A stretch of 63,739 bases of DNA from Nocardia arizonensis (GTDB lineage Bacteria > Actinomycetota > Actinomycetes > Mycobacteriales > Mycobacteriaceae), in contig NZ_LGYZ01000030.1 in the NCBI RefSeq assembly GCF_001310275.1, positions 1 through 63,739 of the forward strand. Reading direction: 5' to 3'. The position numbers and the translations under genes were made by a program. Under the pieces are notes generated by a model, which searched no databases, was not told the origin of the DNA, and was given only the letters and a program-made list of their open reading frames with translations. Positions 18,696-26,942 of the stretch are shown in pieces (position 1 is the first letter of the stretch; every line of letters begins with the position of its first letter).

Positions 18696-20218
18696 CAGTC
18701 CGTCACCCGGCAGTTCTCCCCCGCGGTCTGGGGGGTCGGCGACGCGGTAGACGTCGGCGCGGTGGGCTCCACCTTCGTCGGTGTCTTGACGTCGGTACCC
18801 CTGGTGTCATCCGTATTCGGATTCGGGTTGGGATTCGGCTCCGGCGGCGGCGCCGCGTCGGTCGGGGTGGCCGCGGGCTGCGGCGCCGGTTCGTTCGGCA
18901 CGACACCCGGCTGCGTTCCGGGCGGCTGGGTTGGCTGCGGCTTCGCTTTCGGCTGGCACGGCGGCAGCAGTTCCTGCTTGGCCAGCAGCCGCATCTGGTC
19001 CTCGGCCTTGCCGAGCGAACCCGGCGGCAGACCCTTGCTGACCTGATCGCGCCCGGTCTGCTTGAGATCATCGACCCGCAGTGCCTTGCACGAGGACGGC
19101 GGCTCGGTGCCCGATTTCAGAATGGTCAGCGCACCGGACTTGTCGACGCAGCCGATGGTGTCGACCTCGCGGATCGAATAGCCGAGCACCGTGCCCGGCA
19201 ACCCGCGCAGGATCACCACCTGGCCGTCGTTCGCGCCGACATAGTAGTTGTTGCGAATCATCTTGTAGCCGACCAGCAATCCGACACCGACCGCGACGAC
19301 GAGCGCCACCGCGAGCAGGATCCAGCGCAGCTTGTGCGACTTGCTCGGCGCGGGTGGTTCCGGCGTCGCCGCGGCCCGGCGCGGCGGGGTGGCTCGCGGG
19401 GGGCGCATGGCGGCGGCGCGACCGGCCGCGGTGTTGGGCGGCGGCGTGTCGTCGTCCTGACCGGAGGCCGCGCCCGCCACGATCGGATGGCTCTGTCCGT
19501 AGTCGAGATCGATCACGTCGGCGACGACGACCGTGACATTGTCCGGCCCGCCGCTGCGAAGGGCGAGTTCGATGAGCCGATCGGCGCATTCGTCGGTATT
19601 GCCCTCGCGCATGGTGTTGGCGATGGTCTCGTCGCTTACCACATCGGAAAGGCCGTCCGAGCAAAGCAGATAGCGATCCCCGGCCCGCGCCTCGCGCATG
19701 ATCAGGGTCGGCTCGATCTCGTTGCCGGTGAGCGCGCGCATGATCAGCGACCGCTGCGGATGGGTGTGCGCCTGCTCGGGGGTGATCCTGCCCTCGTCCA
19801 CCAGCGACTGCACGAATGTGTCGTCGCGGGTGATCTGGGCGAGTTCGCCGCCGCGCAACAGGTAGGCGCGCGAATCGCCGATGTGCACCAAGCCGAGCTT
19901 GCGGCCCGCGAACAGGATGGCGGTGAGCGTGGTGCCCATGCCGTCGAGTTCGGGTTCCTCCTCGACCTGATCGGCGATGGCGGCGTTGCCCGCCCGGGTG
20001 GCGGTGTCGAGCTTGCCGAGCAAGTCGTCGCCCGGTTCGTCGTCGTCGAGATGGGCCAGCGCGGCGATCATCAGCTGGGAAGCGACCTCGCCCGCGGCGT
20101 GACCGCCCATGCCGTCGGCGAGTGCGAGCAGCCGTGCGCCCGCGTAGACGGAATCCTCGTTGTTTCCTCGGACAAGACCTCGGTCGCTGCGCGCTGCGTA
20201 GCGGAGAACAAGTGTCAC
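18695..20218 (-). CDS. pstP: PP2C-family serine/threonine phosphatase PstP
   Basis: 507 aa from GTG at 20218. The PP2C domain (1-235) has [44 protein letters not shown] and [10 protein letters not shown] motifs with metal-binding aspartates. One membrane helix (about 300-322) and a large Pro-rich extracytoplasmic region follow. PstP reverses PknA/PknB phosphorylation. The start is chosen because it overlaps the fhaB stop (GTGA) and begins [14 protein letters not shown] as in the family; the open frame continues upstream inside fhaB without PP2C similarity. Confidence 0.95.
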   Translation of the reverse strand: MTLVLRYAARSDRGLVRGNNEDSVYAGARLLALADGMGGHAAGEVASQLMIAALAHLDDDEPGDDLLGKLDTATRAGNAAIADQVEEEPELDGMGTTLTAILFAGRKLGLVHIGDSRAYLLRGGELAQITRDDTFVQSLVDEGRITPEQAHTHPQRSLIMRALTGNEIEPTLIMREARAGDRYLLCSDGLSDVVSDETIANTMREGNTDECADRLIELALRSGGPDNVTVVVADVIDLDYGQSHPIVAGAASGQDDDTPPPNTAAGRAAAMRPPRATPPRRAAATPEPPAPSKSHKLRWILLAVALVVAVGVGLLVGYKMIRNNYYVGANDGQVVILRGLPGTVLGYSIREVDTIGCVDKSGALTILKSGTEPPSSCKALRVDDLKQTGRDQVSKGLPPGSLGKAEDQMRLLAKQELLPPCQPKAKPQPTQPPGTQPGVVPNEPAPQPAATPTDAAPPPEPNPNPNPNTDDTRGTDVKTPTKVEPTAPTSTASPTPQTAGENCRVTD

Positions 20219-20682
20219 GATCGCAGCTCGATCACTGTCTTGCCGACACGAACGGGTGTGCCGAGGGGAACACGGACGGCGGTAGTGACCTTCGCGCGGT
20301 CGAGGTACGTGCCATTTGTCGAGCCGAGATCCTCTACGTACCAATCGTCGCCGCGCGGGGACAGTCGCGCATGCCTAGTCGAGGCGTAATCATCGGTGAG
20401 TACCAGCGTGGAATCGTCCGCACGCCCGATCAGCACCGGTTGGGTGCCGAGCGAGATACGGGTGCCGGCGAGTGAACCTTGAGTCACCACAAGATATTTG
20501 GCGCCCTTCTGGCCTCGGCTGAAGGAAGGCAGCACCGCGGAACCGCGTGCGGCCCTGGGCTGTATCCGAACGCCGGATGCCGCGTAGATGTCGCTGCGCA
20601 AGGTACGCATAACCGCCCATACGAACAGCCACAACAGCAGCAGGAACCCCGCGCGGGTCAATTGCAGGATCAGTCCCTGCAC
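20215..20682 (-). CDS. fhaB: FHA-domain membrane protein FhaB (FipA)
   Basis: 155 aa. An N-terminal helix (RAGFLLLLWLFVWAV, about 11-25) is followed by an FHA domain with IGRADDSTLVL, STRHARLSPRG and [12 protein letters not shown], the phosphothreonine-binding loops. In mycobacteria it links FtsZ and FtsQ under PknA control. The GTG at 20682 is preceded by AGGAGG, which decides the start. It is the first gene of the fhaB-pstP-rodA-pbpA-pknA-pknB operon; about 220 bp separate it from fhaA. Confidence 0.94.
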   Translation of the reverse strand: MQGLILQLTRAGFLLLLWLFVWAVMRTLRSDIYAASGVRIQPRAARGSAVLPSFSRGQKGAKYLVVTQGSLAGTRISLGTQPVLIGRADDSTLVLTDDYASTRHARLSPRGDDWYVEDLGSTNGTYLDRAKVTTAVRVPLGTPVRVGKTVIELRS

Positions 20683-20902
20683 GGCGTTCCACCTCCTGTT
20701 CGACCGTGTAATCCGTCGGGTGCCGTCGGTGCGGTTCGACCCACCCCACAAGCTGCCTGCCTTGCCCGGCACCGAAGTGGCGCCGTGCGTAATGGCAGCA
20801 TCATAGGGCCGCTAGCCGATTCCGATCACGATAAGGCCGCAGAACCCCTCATTGCCATGTGAGGAAGCGTCATGTCGTGATCTGCATCGCGAGCTTACGG
20901 GA

Positions 20903-22339
20903 TCACACGATACGGATCAGGATCTCGGAATGCCCGGCGCGGATGACATCGCCGTCGGCGAGCTGCCAATCCTGCACCGGCGAGCCGTTCACCAGCGTGC
21001 CGTTGGTCGAACCGAGATCCGACAGCATCGCGGTCTGGCCGTCCCAGCGGACCTCGATGTGACGACGCGAGACGCCGGTGTCGGGCAGCCGGAAATGCGC
21101 GTCCTGGCCGCGGCCGATGATGTTGCTGCCCTCGCGCAGCTGGTACGTGCGGCCGCTGCCGTCGTCCAGTTGCAGCGTCGCCGAGAAGCCCGATGCGGCC
21201 TGCGCCCCGCCGGCGTAACCGCCGGGTGAGGTGTATCCGGGCTGGGCGCCGTAACCGGGCTGTTGCGAGTATGCCTGCCCGTAGCCGCCCTGATCGTCCT
21301 GGCCGTAGCCGCTCTGCTCGGGATAGCCCTGGTCGCCGTAGCCGGACTCGGCGTAGCCCTGCTGGCCGTAGCTCTGTTGCGCGTAACCCTGCTGGCCGTA
21401 GCCGGGATCGCCGTACCCCTGGTCGCCGTAACCGCCCTGCTGAGCGTAGTTCTGGTCGCCGTAGCCGGGCTGCTGGCCGTAGCCCGGCTGGCCGTAACCG
21501 GGCTCCTGGTAGCCCGGCTGCTGGGCGTAGCCCTGTTCGCCATAGCCTTGCTGACCGTAACCGCCACGGTCGCCGTAGCCGCCGCCCTGCTGGCCGTAAC
21601 CCGGATCCTGGTACGCCTGCTGGCCGTAACCGCCCTGGGCGCCCTGACCGCCGGGCTGCTGCTGGTAGTCGTAGCCGTTCTGGTAATCCCCGTAGCCCTG
21701 CTGCGACTCCGGCGCCCGATAGTCGGCGCCGCCCGCGCCGTACTGCCCGCCGCCGCGGCCGTAATCGTCGGGATACGCACCGTTCTGCGGACCGGGCCGC
21801 CCCGCAGGAGGCGGCGCGTACCCGCGGCTGCGTGGATCGGACTCCGCGGGCTCACGGCTGGGGTCGTAGCCAGAGTTCTGCGTCATGGGGCCAGCTCCTG
21901 GTTGCGGGTTAGCGGGTCGTTGTGGCGGGGGTTCGGGGCTGCGAGCCTGGGTGGCTCTGCGATCGGCATCGGGATCGACGCGGCCGCTCGCCCTGAACTG
22001 TCCGGTGTGCAGCGTAGGTGATGCCTGGAACGCTACGTGTACTTCGCCATAGGTCTGCCACCCCTGATCGCGGATGAAGTCCTGTAGATGTCTGGCGAAG
22101 GCGCGGGTCGTGAGCTCGTGATCGGCATCCAGTTTGGCGTGATCGGCGGAGTTGATCGTTATCACATAACTGTTGGGCGCCAGCAGGTGGCCGCCGCCCA
22201 GATCCTGGATGTGATCGGTGGCCTCACGCTGTAGCGCTGCCTCCACCTCCCGGGGTACGACGCTACCGCCGAAGGCGCGTGCGAACACGTCATCGACGGT
22301 GCCTCTCAGACGACGCTCGAACCGCGAAACGATGCCCAT
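20903..22339 (-). CDS. fhaA: FHA-domain protein FhaA with Gly/Tyr/Gln-rich linker
   Basis: 478 aa. Residues 1-115 form the DUF3662/FhaA N-terminal domain ([20 protein letters not shown], then [15 protein letters not shown]). Residues about 160-375 are a low-complexity linker of [10 protein letters not shown] and GYAQQ units. The FHA domain is at the C-terminus ([30 protein letters not shown]). FhaA binds phosphorylated MviN/MurJ and recruits division factors in mycobacteria. The linker is unusually long and repetitive and may promote self-association. The ATG is preceded by a GAAGG-type site. Confidence 0.95.
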   Translation of the reverse strand: MGIVSRFERRLRGTVDDVFARAFGGSVVPREVEAALQREATDHIQDLGGGHLLAPNSYVITINSADHAKLDADHELTTRAFARHLQDFIRDQGWQTYGEVHVAFQASPTLHTGQFRASGRVDPDADRRATQARSPEPPPQRPANPQPGAGPMTQNSGYDPSREPAESDPRSRGYAPPPAGRPGPQNGAYPDDYGRGGGQYGAGGADYRAPESQQGYGDYQNGYDYQQQPGGQGAQGGYGQQAYQDPGYGQQGGGYGDRGGYGQQGYGEQGYAQQPGYQEPGYGQPGYGQQPGYGDQNYAQQGGYGDQGYGDPGYGQQGYAQQSYGQQGYAESGYGDQGYPEQSGYGQDDQGGYGQAYSQQPGYGAQPGYTSPGGYAGGAQAASGFSATLQLDDGSGRTYQLREGSNIIGRGQDAHFRLPDTGVSRRHIEVRWDGQTAMLSDLGSTNGTLVNGSPVQDWQLADGDVIRAGHSEILIRIV

Positions 22340-22586
22340 CTCGGCCTCCCTTCGGTGAGCGTCTTCGTGAGCCTCTACTCAATTCATAACAACGACACAC
22401 GCGCATGGCGTGTCGCGTTTCGACCACGTTCATTGCATGATATCCACGATCGTCCACACCTGTAACTCCCGGAAGGCCCGGCGGGTTCCCCGTGTCGCGC
22501 ACGGGCAGGCCCGCACCGCTCGCGCAGCCGGTCAACAGGTGATTTCGTGATTCACACACCCCCGTGATACGTTCTTCCAGTCGCTC

Positions 22587-22669
22587 GGGCGAGTGGCGGA
22601 ATGGCAGACGCGCTGGCTTCAGGTGCCAGTGTCCTTCGGGACGTGGGGGTTCAAGTCCCCCTTCGCCCA
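22587..22669 (+). tRNA. tRNA-Leu (anticodon CAG)
   Basis: An 83-base cloverleaf. The acceptor GGGCGAG pairs with TTCGCCC; the D arm starts TGGCGGAAT; anticodon stem CTGGC/GCCAG encloses TTCAGGT with CAG as anticodon; a long variable arm (GTCCTTCGGGAC) is typical of leucine tRNA; T arm GGGGGTTCAAGTCCCCC. CCA is not encoded. Its 3' end is the phage attachment site. Confidence 0.96.
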
Positions 22670-22670
22670 C
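22648..22670 (+). repeat. attL core (23-bp direct repeat, in tRNA-Leu)
   Basis: The sequence from GGTTCAAG to CGCCCAC is repeated exactly at 63518-63540. It covers the T-loop, acceptor strand and one extra base of the tRNA. Because the core restores the tRNA 3' end, the gene stays functional in the lysogen. Confidence 0.95.
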
Positions 22671-22780
22671 AACGAAATAGCAGGTCAGGGGCTTAATCTT
22701 CGGATTGTACCCTTTCTGCGTCCACAACGCGGTCCACAGTGAACCTGAGGGGGTTCGGCTGAGGCAAGGACGCACGGCCC

Positions 22781-24223
22781 ATGGCGACCACTCCCCGCAT
22801 TCGCGTACGTAGCAACGGCAGCACCTACTCGCAGGTTCGCTACCGCATCTCCCGGCCCGGCCACAGCAAGCCGGTTCAGACCTCCCAATCGTTCGACGAC
22901 CACCGCGCCGCGATCCGGTGGGCGAAACTGCTCGACCGTGTCGGCCCCGTCGAGGCCGAGCGCGTCCTCGCCGCCCAGCTCGCCGCCGAGCCCGATGTCG
23001 TCATGCTGAAAGTCTGGCTTCACCGCTACGTCGACAGCCTCGGCAAGAGCGTGGACGACGAGACCAAGCGGAAGTACCGCCGGATGATTGACCGCGATAT
23101 GGTGCCGTTCTTCGGCGAGCACTTGCCCGTCGACGCGATGACGCCCGAGCTCGATGCCGCGTGGGTCGAGTGGCTCGAGGAGGAGTTCGGCAACGGCGCG
23201 AAGACCATCCGCAACAAGCACGGCCTACTCGCCGCCGCCATGGGCGCCGCGACCCGGAAGAGGCCGACGCCGCTCATCCCGTGGAACCCGTGCGCCGACA
23301 CGAAACTGCCGAAGCAATCCGCGCGCGAGGTCGACCACCTCGACGAGCTCGAGTTCGAGCTGCTCGAGGAACTGCTCGCCCCGTTCTGGCGCCCGTGGTT
23401 CGAGTTCGGCGTTATGTCGATGTGCCGCCCCGGCGAACAGGGGGCGCTCACCGTCGGCGACATCGTCCGCGAGACGGGCGCGGTCTCGATTACCAAGGCG
23501 TGGAAGTGGGCCAACGGTCGAATGAAGCTCGGCGACCCGAAGACCGAGCGCGGCGTGCGCGTGACGTTCGTACCGCTCGAGACGGTCGCCCGGCTAGACC
23601 TCGACCGCCCGGCACACGAGTACCTGTTCGTCACGCCGAGCGGTCTCCCGGTGACCTCGGTCCGGTTCTGGCAACAAGGGTGGGCCCCGGCGCTGGAACG
23701 CCTCGCCGCGCTGGCAGCAAACGACCGGACGCCGTTCACCGGCGCGGCCGGATGGGAGGGGTTGAGTTTCGACACGCTGCGCAAGCGGTACGGGCACATC
23801 GTCGAGCGCCTCACGGCGAAGCGGCTCACGCCGTATTGCACACGGCACACCGGCATCTCGTGGCGTCTACAGGACGGCGAGCCGATCTGGGTCGTGTCGC
23901 GCGACGCCGGGCACTCGTCGATCACGATGACCGACCGACGGTACGGACACAACTCGAACGCCGCGAGCGCCGCGAGCGCGCAGACCGTCGCCGGTCGCCT
24001 GCCTCGCCTGCGTAGCCGCGTGGTCGACCTCGAGCAGGCCCGACGGCGCCGCGACGTGCAGCTCGGCAAGCTCGGCGAAATCGAGCGCGTCGCCGGTGGG
24101 TTCGAGGCGGTCTGGATGGACGCCGACGGCGAGGTGCAATCGGCCGTGTTCCCCACGTACGACGCCGCGGTCGACCATGTCGCCCAGCACGAGGCCGGCG
24201 ACCTGCTCGCCGACGCGGCGTAG
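22781..24223 (+). CDS. Phage tyrosine integrase
   Basis: 480 aa. An N-terminal arm-binding/SAM-like core-binding region (about 1-165) is followed by the catalytic domain: Arg in SMCRPGEQ near residue 215, CTRHTGISW with Arg and His, DAGHSS with His, and nucleophile Tyr in TDRRYGH near residue 390. The first residue of box II, usually His, is Tyr here. An extra C-terminal extension of about 80 residues follows the nucleophile. It lies 110 bp from attL and reads away from the tRNA, as expected for insertion at this site. Confidence 0.94.
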   Translation: MATTPRIRVRSNGSTYSQVRYRISRPGHSKPVQTSQSFDDHRAAIRWAKLLDRVGPVEAERVLAAQLAAEPDVVMLKVWLHRYVDSLGKSVDDETKRKYRRMIDRDMVPFFGEHLPVDAMTPELDAAWVEWLEEEFGNGAKTIRNKHGLLAAAMGAATRKRPTPLIPWNPCADTKLPKQSAREVDHLDELEFELLEELLAPFWRPWFEFGVMSMCRPGEQGALTVGDIVRETGAVSITKAWKWANGRMKLGDPKTERGVRVTFVPLETVARLDLDRPAHEYLFVTPSGLPVTSVRFWQQGWAPALERLAALAANDRTPFTGAAGWEGLSFDTLRKRYGHIVERLTAKRLTPYCTRHTGISWRLQDGEPIWVVSRDAGHSSITMTDRRYGHNSNAASAASAQTVAGRLPRLRSRVVDLEQARRRRDVQLGKLGEIERVAGGFEAVWMDADGEVQSAVFPTYDAAVDHVAQHEAGDLLADAA

Positions 24224-24255
24224 CGGCGATTCCATTTCATGACGGGTGCAATGAA

Positions 24256-24759
24256 ATGAAATTCTCCGCAGGTGAGTGCCGGTTTCCGACCGGCCCGGAT
24301 TCCGTGTGCGGCAAGGAAATTCCGCCGCGCACCGGGCCCGGCCGGCCGGCCGCCTACTGTGCCGATCCATCGCACAACCCGGTCAACGCACACCGCGCCG
24401 CGCGGCGCCACGCCGCCGAGGCCGAGGCCGAGGCCGCGGCCGGGCAGACCGACGCCGGGCGCCTCGTCGCCGAGCTCGAGCGGGCACGGGCGCTCGTCGT
24501 CGAGGCCGAGCGCGCCCGGCACCGCGCAGAGACAGGCGCACACGCTGCGCGACGCGAGCGCGACGCGGCGCTCGCGTTGCGCGACCTCGCCGTCGAGGAG
24601 GTCGCCGAGGTGAGAACCGAAGCGGCCGAGACGGTCTCGCGGATGCGGCATGAGTTCGACCGCGAGGTGGCCGCGGTCGCGGCCGTGGCCGATGCCGAGA
24701 TAGCGCGCGCACTCGCCGCGCACACGCTCGGCGACCGTCGACCGAGGTTGACGGCGTAG
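24256..24759 (+). CDS. Zinc-site plus coiled-coil protein, KfrA-like architecture
   Basis: 167 aa. Residues 1-40 have cysteine pairs resembling a small zinc site (CRFPTG, VCGKEIPPRTG, YCADPSHNP) followed by HRAARR. Residues 50-150 are a continuous Ala/Glu/Arg-rich coiled coil. The layout resembles plasmid KfrA-like and other DNA-associated coiled-coil proteins, but the similarity is structural only. It follows the integrase by 32 bp, is probably co-transcribed and ends at a strong terminator. Function unknown. Confidence 0.75.
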   Translation: MKFSAGECRFPTGPDSVCGKEIPPRTGPGRPAAYCADPSHNPVNAHRAARRHAAEAEAEAAAGQTDAGRLVAELERARALVVEAERARHRAETGAHAARRERDAALALRDLAVEEVAEVRTEAAETVSRMRHEFDREVAAVAAVADAEIARALAAHTLGDRRPRLTA

Positions 24760-24771
24760 GACAAGACACGA

Positions 24772-24809
24772 AAACCCGGGGCGCGCAAGGTATTGCGCGC
24801 CCCGGGTTT
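24772..24809 (+). terminator. Strong rho-independent-type hairpin ending the integrase operon
   Basis: A perfect 17-bp stem (24772-24788 with 24793-24809) encloses loop GGTA. It starts with AAACCCGGGG and ends CCCCGGGTTT, so it can act on both strands. Confidence 0.9.
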
Positions 24810-24848
24810 CTGTGGTTGATCCTTTTAATTGGTAACAATTCCGAGATA

Positions 24849-24877
24849 TTGCAAATCGGGCATACCGGTTCTATGTT
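24849..24877 (+). promoter_or_regulatory. Sigma-70-type promoter toward the repressor
   Basis: TTGCAA at 24849-24854 and TATGTT at 24872-24877 are separated by 17 bp, in an AT-rich stretch just after the terminator. It reads rightward, against the repressor gene. Confidence 0.5.
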
Positions 24878-24968
24878 CCTGGCTACGATCGCGTTACCCC
24901 ATCGTCCTACGAATCGGGGAGGGGGACACACCGCTACATCAGCCCGCGGCACCCCGCGCCCGGTAGTA

Positions 24969-24984
24969 TCGAACAGGTGTTCGA
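24969..24984. promoter_or_regulatory. LexA (SOS) box
   Basis: TCGAACAGGTGTTCGA is a full TCGAAC-N4-GTTCGA palindrome, the actinobacterial LexA operator. It directly abuts a TAGTAT -10-like hexamer (24964-24969). It lies 59 bp before the small gene at 25044 and 195 bp beyond the 3' end of the repressor gene. Confidence 0.85.
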
Positions 24985-25043
24985 GCGAGCAGTCGGGGGC
25001 TCGTGATCGGTGGAGGGCGTGACGAGGCAATCGAGGGTGCGGA

Positions 25044-25205
25044 ATGGGGCAGCAGGTGGGACGCAAAGACTCGGACGAGTTGGCGGCGCTGATCGCGCGA
25101 GCCTGGCAGATGGACGCCGCGAGGTTCATCCTCGAGGTTTCCCACCTCGGCGCCGACCCTGCCGAGGTTTGCGGCGAGTTACTCCCCGAACCCTTCGGCC
25201 TGTAG
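25044..25205 (+). CDS. 53-aa protein downstream of the SOS box, convergent with the repressor
   Basis: ATG start, 53 aa, mostly helical and acidic (RKDSDELAALIARAWQMDAA, then VCGELLPEPFGL). Its last 27 bases overlap the 3' end of the repressor gene on the other strand. No family is recognised. Its position behind an SOS box makes it a candidate inducer or antirepressor, but this is inference; there is no strong ribosome site, and transcription itself across the repressor may be the functional part. Confidence 0.5.
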   Translation: MGQQVGRKDSDELAALIARAWQMDAARFILEVSHLGADPAEVCGELLPEPFGL

Positions 25206-25493
25206 GGCCGTCGCGTGCTGCACGAGGTCGCCCAGCTCGACGCCGAGCGCTGTCGCGACCTCAAGCAGCTTGCGCATCGACATCGAGTTCTGTCCGCGCT
25301 CGAACATGCCCATCGTTTTCGTGCTGACGCGCACCATCTTGGCGAGGTCGGCCTGCGATAGCCGCTGCGTCACGCGCTGGATGCGCACTGCCTCGCCGAG
25401 ACACCGGTCGAGCCGGGCCGCGGCCTCGTCCATTCGACGGGCCGCCTCGTCTGCGTCGTCCGGTCGGGCGACGGGCTCGCTAGGTGTGTCCAT
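25179..25493 (-). CDS. XRE-family HTH protein, candidate prophage repressor
   Basis: 104 aa. An N-terminal helical segment (1-45) is followed by an HTH at about 46-95 (LSQADLAKMVRVSTKTMGMFERGQ, in pieces LSQADLAKMV and STKTMGMFERGQN; then LLEVATALGVELGDLV). It lacks a LexA-type protease domain, so induction cannot be by RecA-stimulated self-cleavage. TAATAG at 25500-25505 is 6 bases before the ATG, so the message is probably leaderless. It diverges from the Cro-like gene with operator palindromes between them. Confidence 0.85.
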   Translation of the reverse strand: MDTPSEPVARPDDADEAARRMDEAAARLDRCLGEAVRIQRVTQRLSQADLAKMVRVSTKTMGMFERGQNSMSMRKLLEVATALGVELGDLVQHATALQAEGFGE

Positions 25494-25499
25494 AGTGAC

Positions 25500-25530
25500 C
25501 TATTAAGGGTCAAATTTGACCGTAGGGCAA
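25500..25530 (-). promoter_or_regulatory. Repressor promoter with operator in its spacer
   Basis: On the minus strand TTGCCC (25530-25525) is the -35 and TAATAG (25505-25500) the -10. The 14-bp perfect palindrome GGTCAAATTTGACC at 25508-25521 fills the spacer. Binding there would block the repressor's own promoter. Confidence 0.6.
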
Positions 25531-25609
25531 GTGGCACGCAGAGGACGACACGGACGCCTCACGGTTGCCCTATGGTGCCTGCGCGGTGACACACTGGGAA
25601 CTCTTGGTG

Positions 25610-25638
25610 TTGCCATAGGTAGAATTCTTCCCTACTGT
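25610..25638 (+). promoter_or_regulatory. Early promoter for the Cro-like gene
   Basis: TTGCCA (25610-25615), 17 bp, TACTGT (25633-25638). The predicted transcript begins at about the ATG at 25646. An additional TTGCCCTA motif at 25565-25572, inverted relative to that at 25523-25530, may be a second operator. Confidence 0.55.
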
Positions 25639-25645
25639 GAACCGT

Positions 25646-25873
25646 ATGTTCCCAATCGACACGGCGACCGCGGCAGCGGTACGGGAAGTCATCGCGAAGG
25701 CTGACCGGTCCGAGGCGGCCGTCGCCCGCGCGGCGCGGTTCTCGCCCTCGACATGGCAGCGCCGTATCCACGCTCGAACCTCGTTCACCGCCGCCGAGCT
25801 CTCGCGCATCGTGACGGCGCTCGGGCTCACGGTCGGCGAGCTGTTCGACACGATCGCGGAAAAACGCCGATGA
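25646..25873 (+). CDS. Cro-like XRE HTH protein
   Basis: 75 aa. HTH: ADRSEAAVARAARFSPSTWQ and RRIHARTSFTAAELSRI, then ALGLTVGELFDTI. The ATG at 25646 is preferred to GTG at 25637 because GTG lies inside the -10 hexamer and the ATG falls at the expected transcription start (leaderless). As the first gene right of the repressor it should switch the phage to lytic growth. The stop overlaps the next ATG. Confidence 0.8.
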   Translation: MFPIDTATAAAVREVIAKADRSEAAVARAARFSPSTWQRRIHARTSFTAAELSRIVTALGLTVGELFDTIAEKRR

Positions 25874-26112
25874 CCACCGTCGACGAGCTGCGCCTCTACA
25901 CGCTGCCCGAGGTCGCCGAGCGCCTGCACGTAACTGAGGACTGGCTGACCAAACGTCTCCGCGACGGTCGCCTGTCGGGCCGGAAATCCGGCGTCAAGTG
26001 GACGATGTCGGCCGCCGACATCCGCGCCGCAATCGACTCCATGGCCGCCCGCGCCGACACCGAAAAGGACAGCGCCGCAGCGGAAGTTAGCCGGAAGGGT
26101 GCCGAGCGATGA
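25870..26112 (+). CDS. MerR/excisionase-like winged-HTH protein
   Basis: 80 aa. YTLPEVAERLHVTEDWLTKRL, in pieces TLPEVAERLHV and DWLTKRLRDGRLSGRK, is the helix-turn-helix with wing common to excisionases and AlpA-like regulators. It is a candidate recombination directionality factor. Coupled to both neighbours by ATGA overlaps. Confidence 0.75.
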   Translation: MTTVDELRLYTLPEVAERLHVTEDWLTKRLRDGRLSGRKSGVKWTMSAADIRAAIDSMAARADTEKDSAAAEVSRKGAER

Positions 26113-26435
26113 CGACCACGACCGAATACGAGACGTTCGCCCTTGACGCGGTATGCGAGATGACCGGCGCCCCGTCGGTCGATTGGCTGAGCCGCCGCAT
26201 CACGAGCGGCGAGACCCCCGCCGTTCTGGCCGGGCAGCACTGGCGCATGACCCGCGCGGACATGGCCGTGCTCGTCGAGCAGATGCGCGAGGCCGGGCAG
26301 CGAAAGCTCGCCGACCTCGCCGCACGCCGACCCGCCGCCGCATCGAGCGCGCGTACCGAAACCACTCCCGCCGACGCCGGACTGAGCCCGCGCGCCGCCG
26401 CCCGGATGAAACGCCGCAAGAAAGACGCGGCCTGA
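26109..26435 (+). CDS. Second small HTH (excisionase-like) protein
   Basis: 108 aa. LDAVCEMTGAPSVDWLSRRI and HWRMTRADMAVLVEQMRE form a winged-HTH-like unit similar to the preceding gene; a basic, disordered tail (RMKRRKKDAA) follows. It could be a second regulator or a DNA-binding accessory factor. A GC-rich hairpin at 26439-26469 follows its stop. Confidence 0.68.
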   Translation: MTTTTEYETFALDAVCEMTGAPSVDWLSRRITSGETPAVLAGQHWRMTRADMAVLVEQMREAGQRKLADLAARRPAAASSARTETTPADAGLSPRAAARMKRRKKDAA

Positions 26436-26438
26436 CTT

Positions 26439-26469
26439 CCCGCGGCGGCGCGCCGAACGCCGCCGCGGG
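26439..26469 (+). terminator. GC-rich hairpin after the HTH trio
   Basis: Perfect 12-bp stem (CCCGCGGCGGCG at 26439-26450 with 26458-26469), 7-base loop, no U tract. It may attenuate transcription between regulatory and early genes. Confidence 0.55.
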
Positions 26470-26570
26470 GCGGCGGGACCGACCGACGGACCGCCGGGTG
26501 CACCCCCTCACACCCGAACTCGGTCGGCCCCGCACCAACCACCACCACGACCAGACAGGAGGCCCGCGAG

Positions 26571-26942
26571 ATGAGCTGGGTCGAGGTCTACGAGCAGGCC
26601 GCCGAGCGAGCGCAGCAGCGCCGCCTCGACGACGCGCTCGGCGACCCGCCGCCCGGAGTCGACCCCGATACGTGGCACCGGCTGTGCGAGGCGATCGACG
26701 CCTCGGGCTGGGTGTCCGGCCGGATGCTCGCGCCCCGCGCCATCCGTGAAATCGCGCACGCGGCCGCCGCGGTGCTGCGCCCCCCGAACGCCCCCGAACA
26801 GGGGGACGCCCCGACCGACTGCAACTCGACCGGGGCAAGTGATCCCACATCCAAGGACCAGAGGAGATGCTACCGATGCAGTGGCACGTTCCCAATGTCG
26901 ACCGGCGATTCGGTCGCCGGCCGAAACACTCGCTCGGCATGA
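26571..26942 (+). CDS. Early phage protein, unknown
   Basis: 123 aa. AGGAGG at 26557-26562 decides the ATG. It is helical with a WHRLCEAIDASGWVSGRMLA stretch and a C-terminal cysteine pair (CYRCSG). Its last 67 bases overlap the next gene, which is more than usual here; the C-terminal part may be real or may reflect a lost stop. No known family. Confidence 0.6.
   Translation: MSWVEVYEQAAERAQQRRLDDALGDPPPGVDPDTWHRLCEAIDASGWVSGRMLAPRAIREIAHAAAAVLRPPNAPEQGDAPTDCNSTGASDPTSKDQRRCYRCSGTFPMSTGDSVAGRNTRSA

Noticed and set aside
21270..21700. Short direct repeats that look like a CRISPR or minisatellite
   Set aside because: They are the codons of the Gly-Tyr-Gln linker of FhaA, in frame, with no unique spacers and no cas genes.
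22671..22780. Second tRNA or tmRNA at the left prophage end
   Set aside because: No cloverleaf can be folded beyond the core repeat; sequence is the attL arm and integrase leader.
23026..24723. 565-codon open frame opposite the integrase
   Set aside because: Ser/Arg-rich mirror of a GC-rich gene; the integrase frame has catalytic motifs.
25179..25493. Repressor as a LexA/cI-type self-cleaving protein
   Set aside because: Only 104 residues with no Ser-Lys protease domain or Ala-Gly cleavage site.
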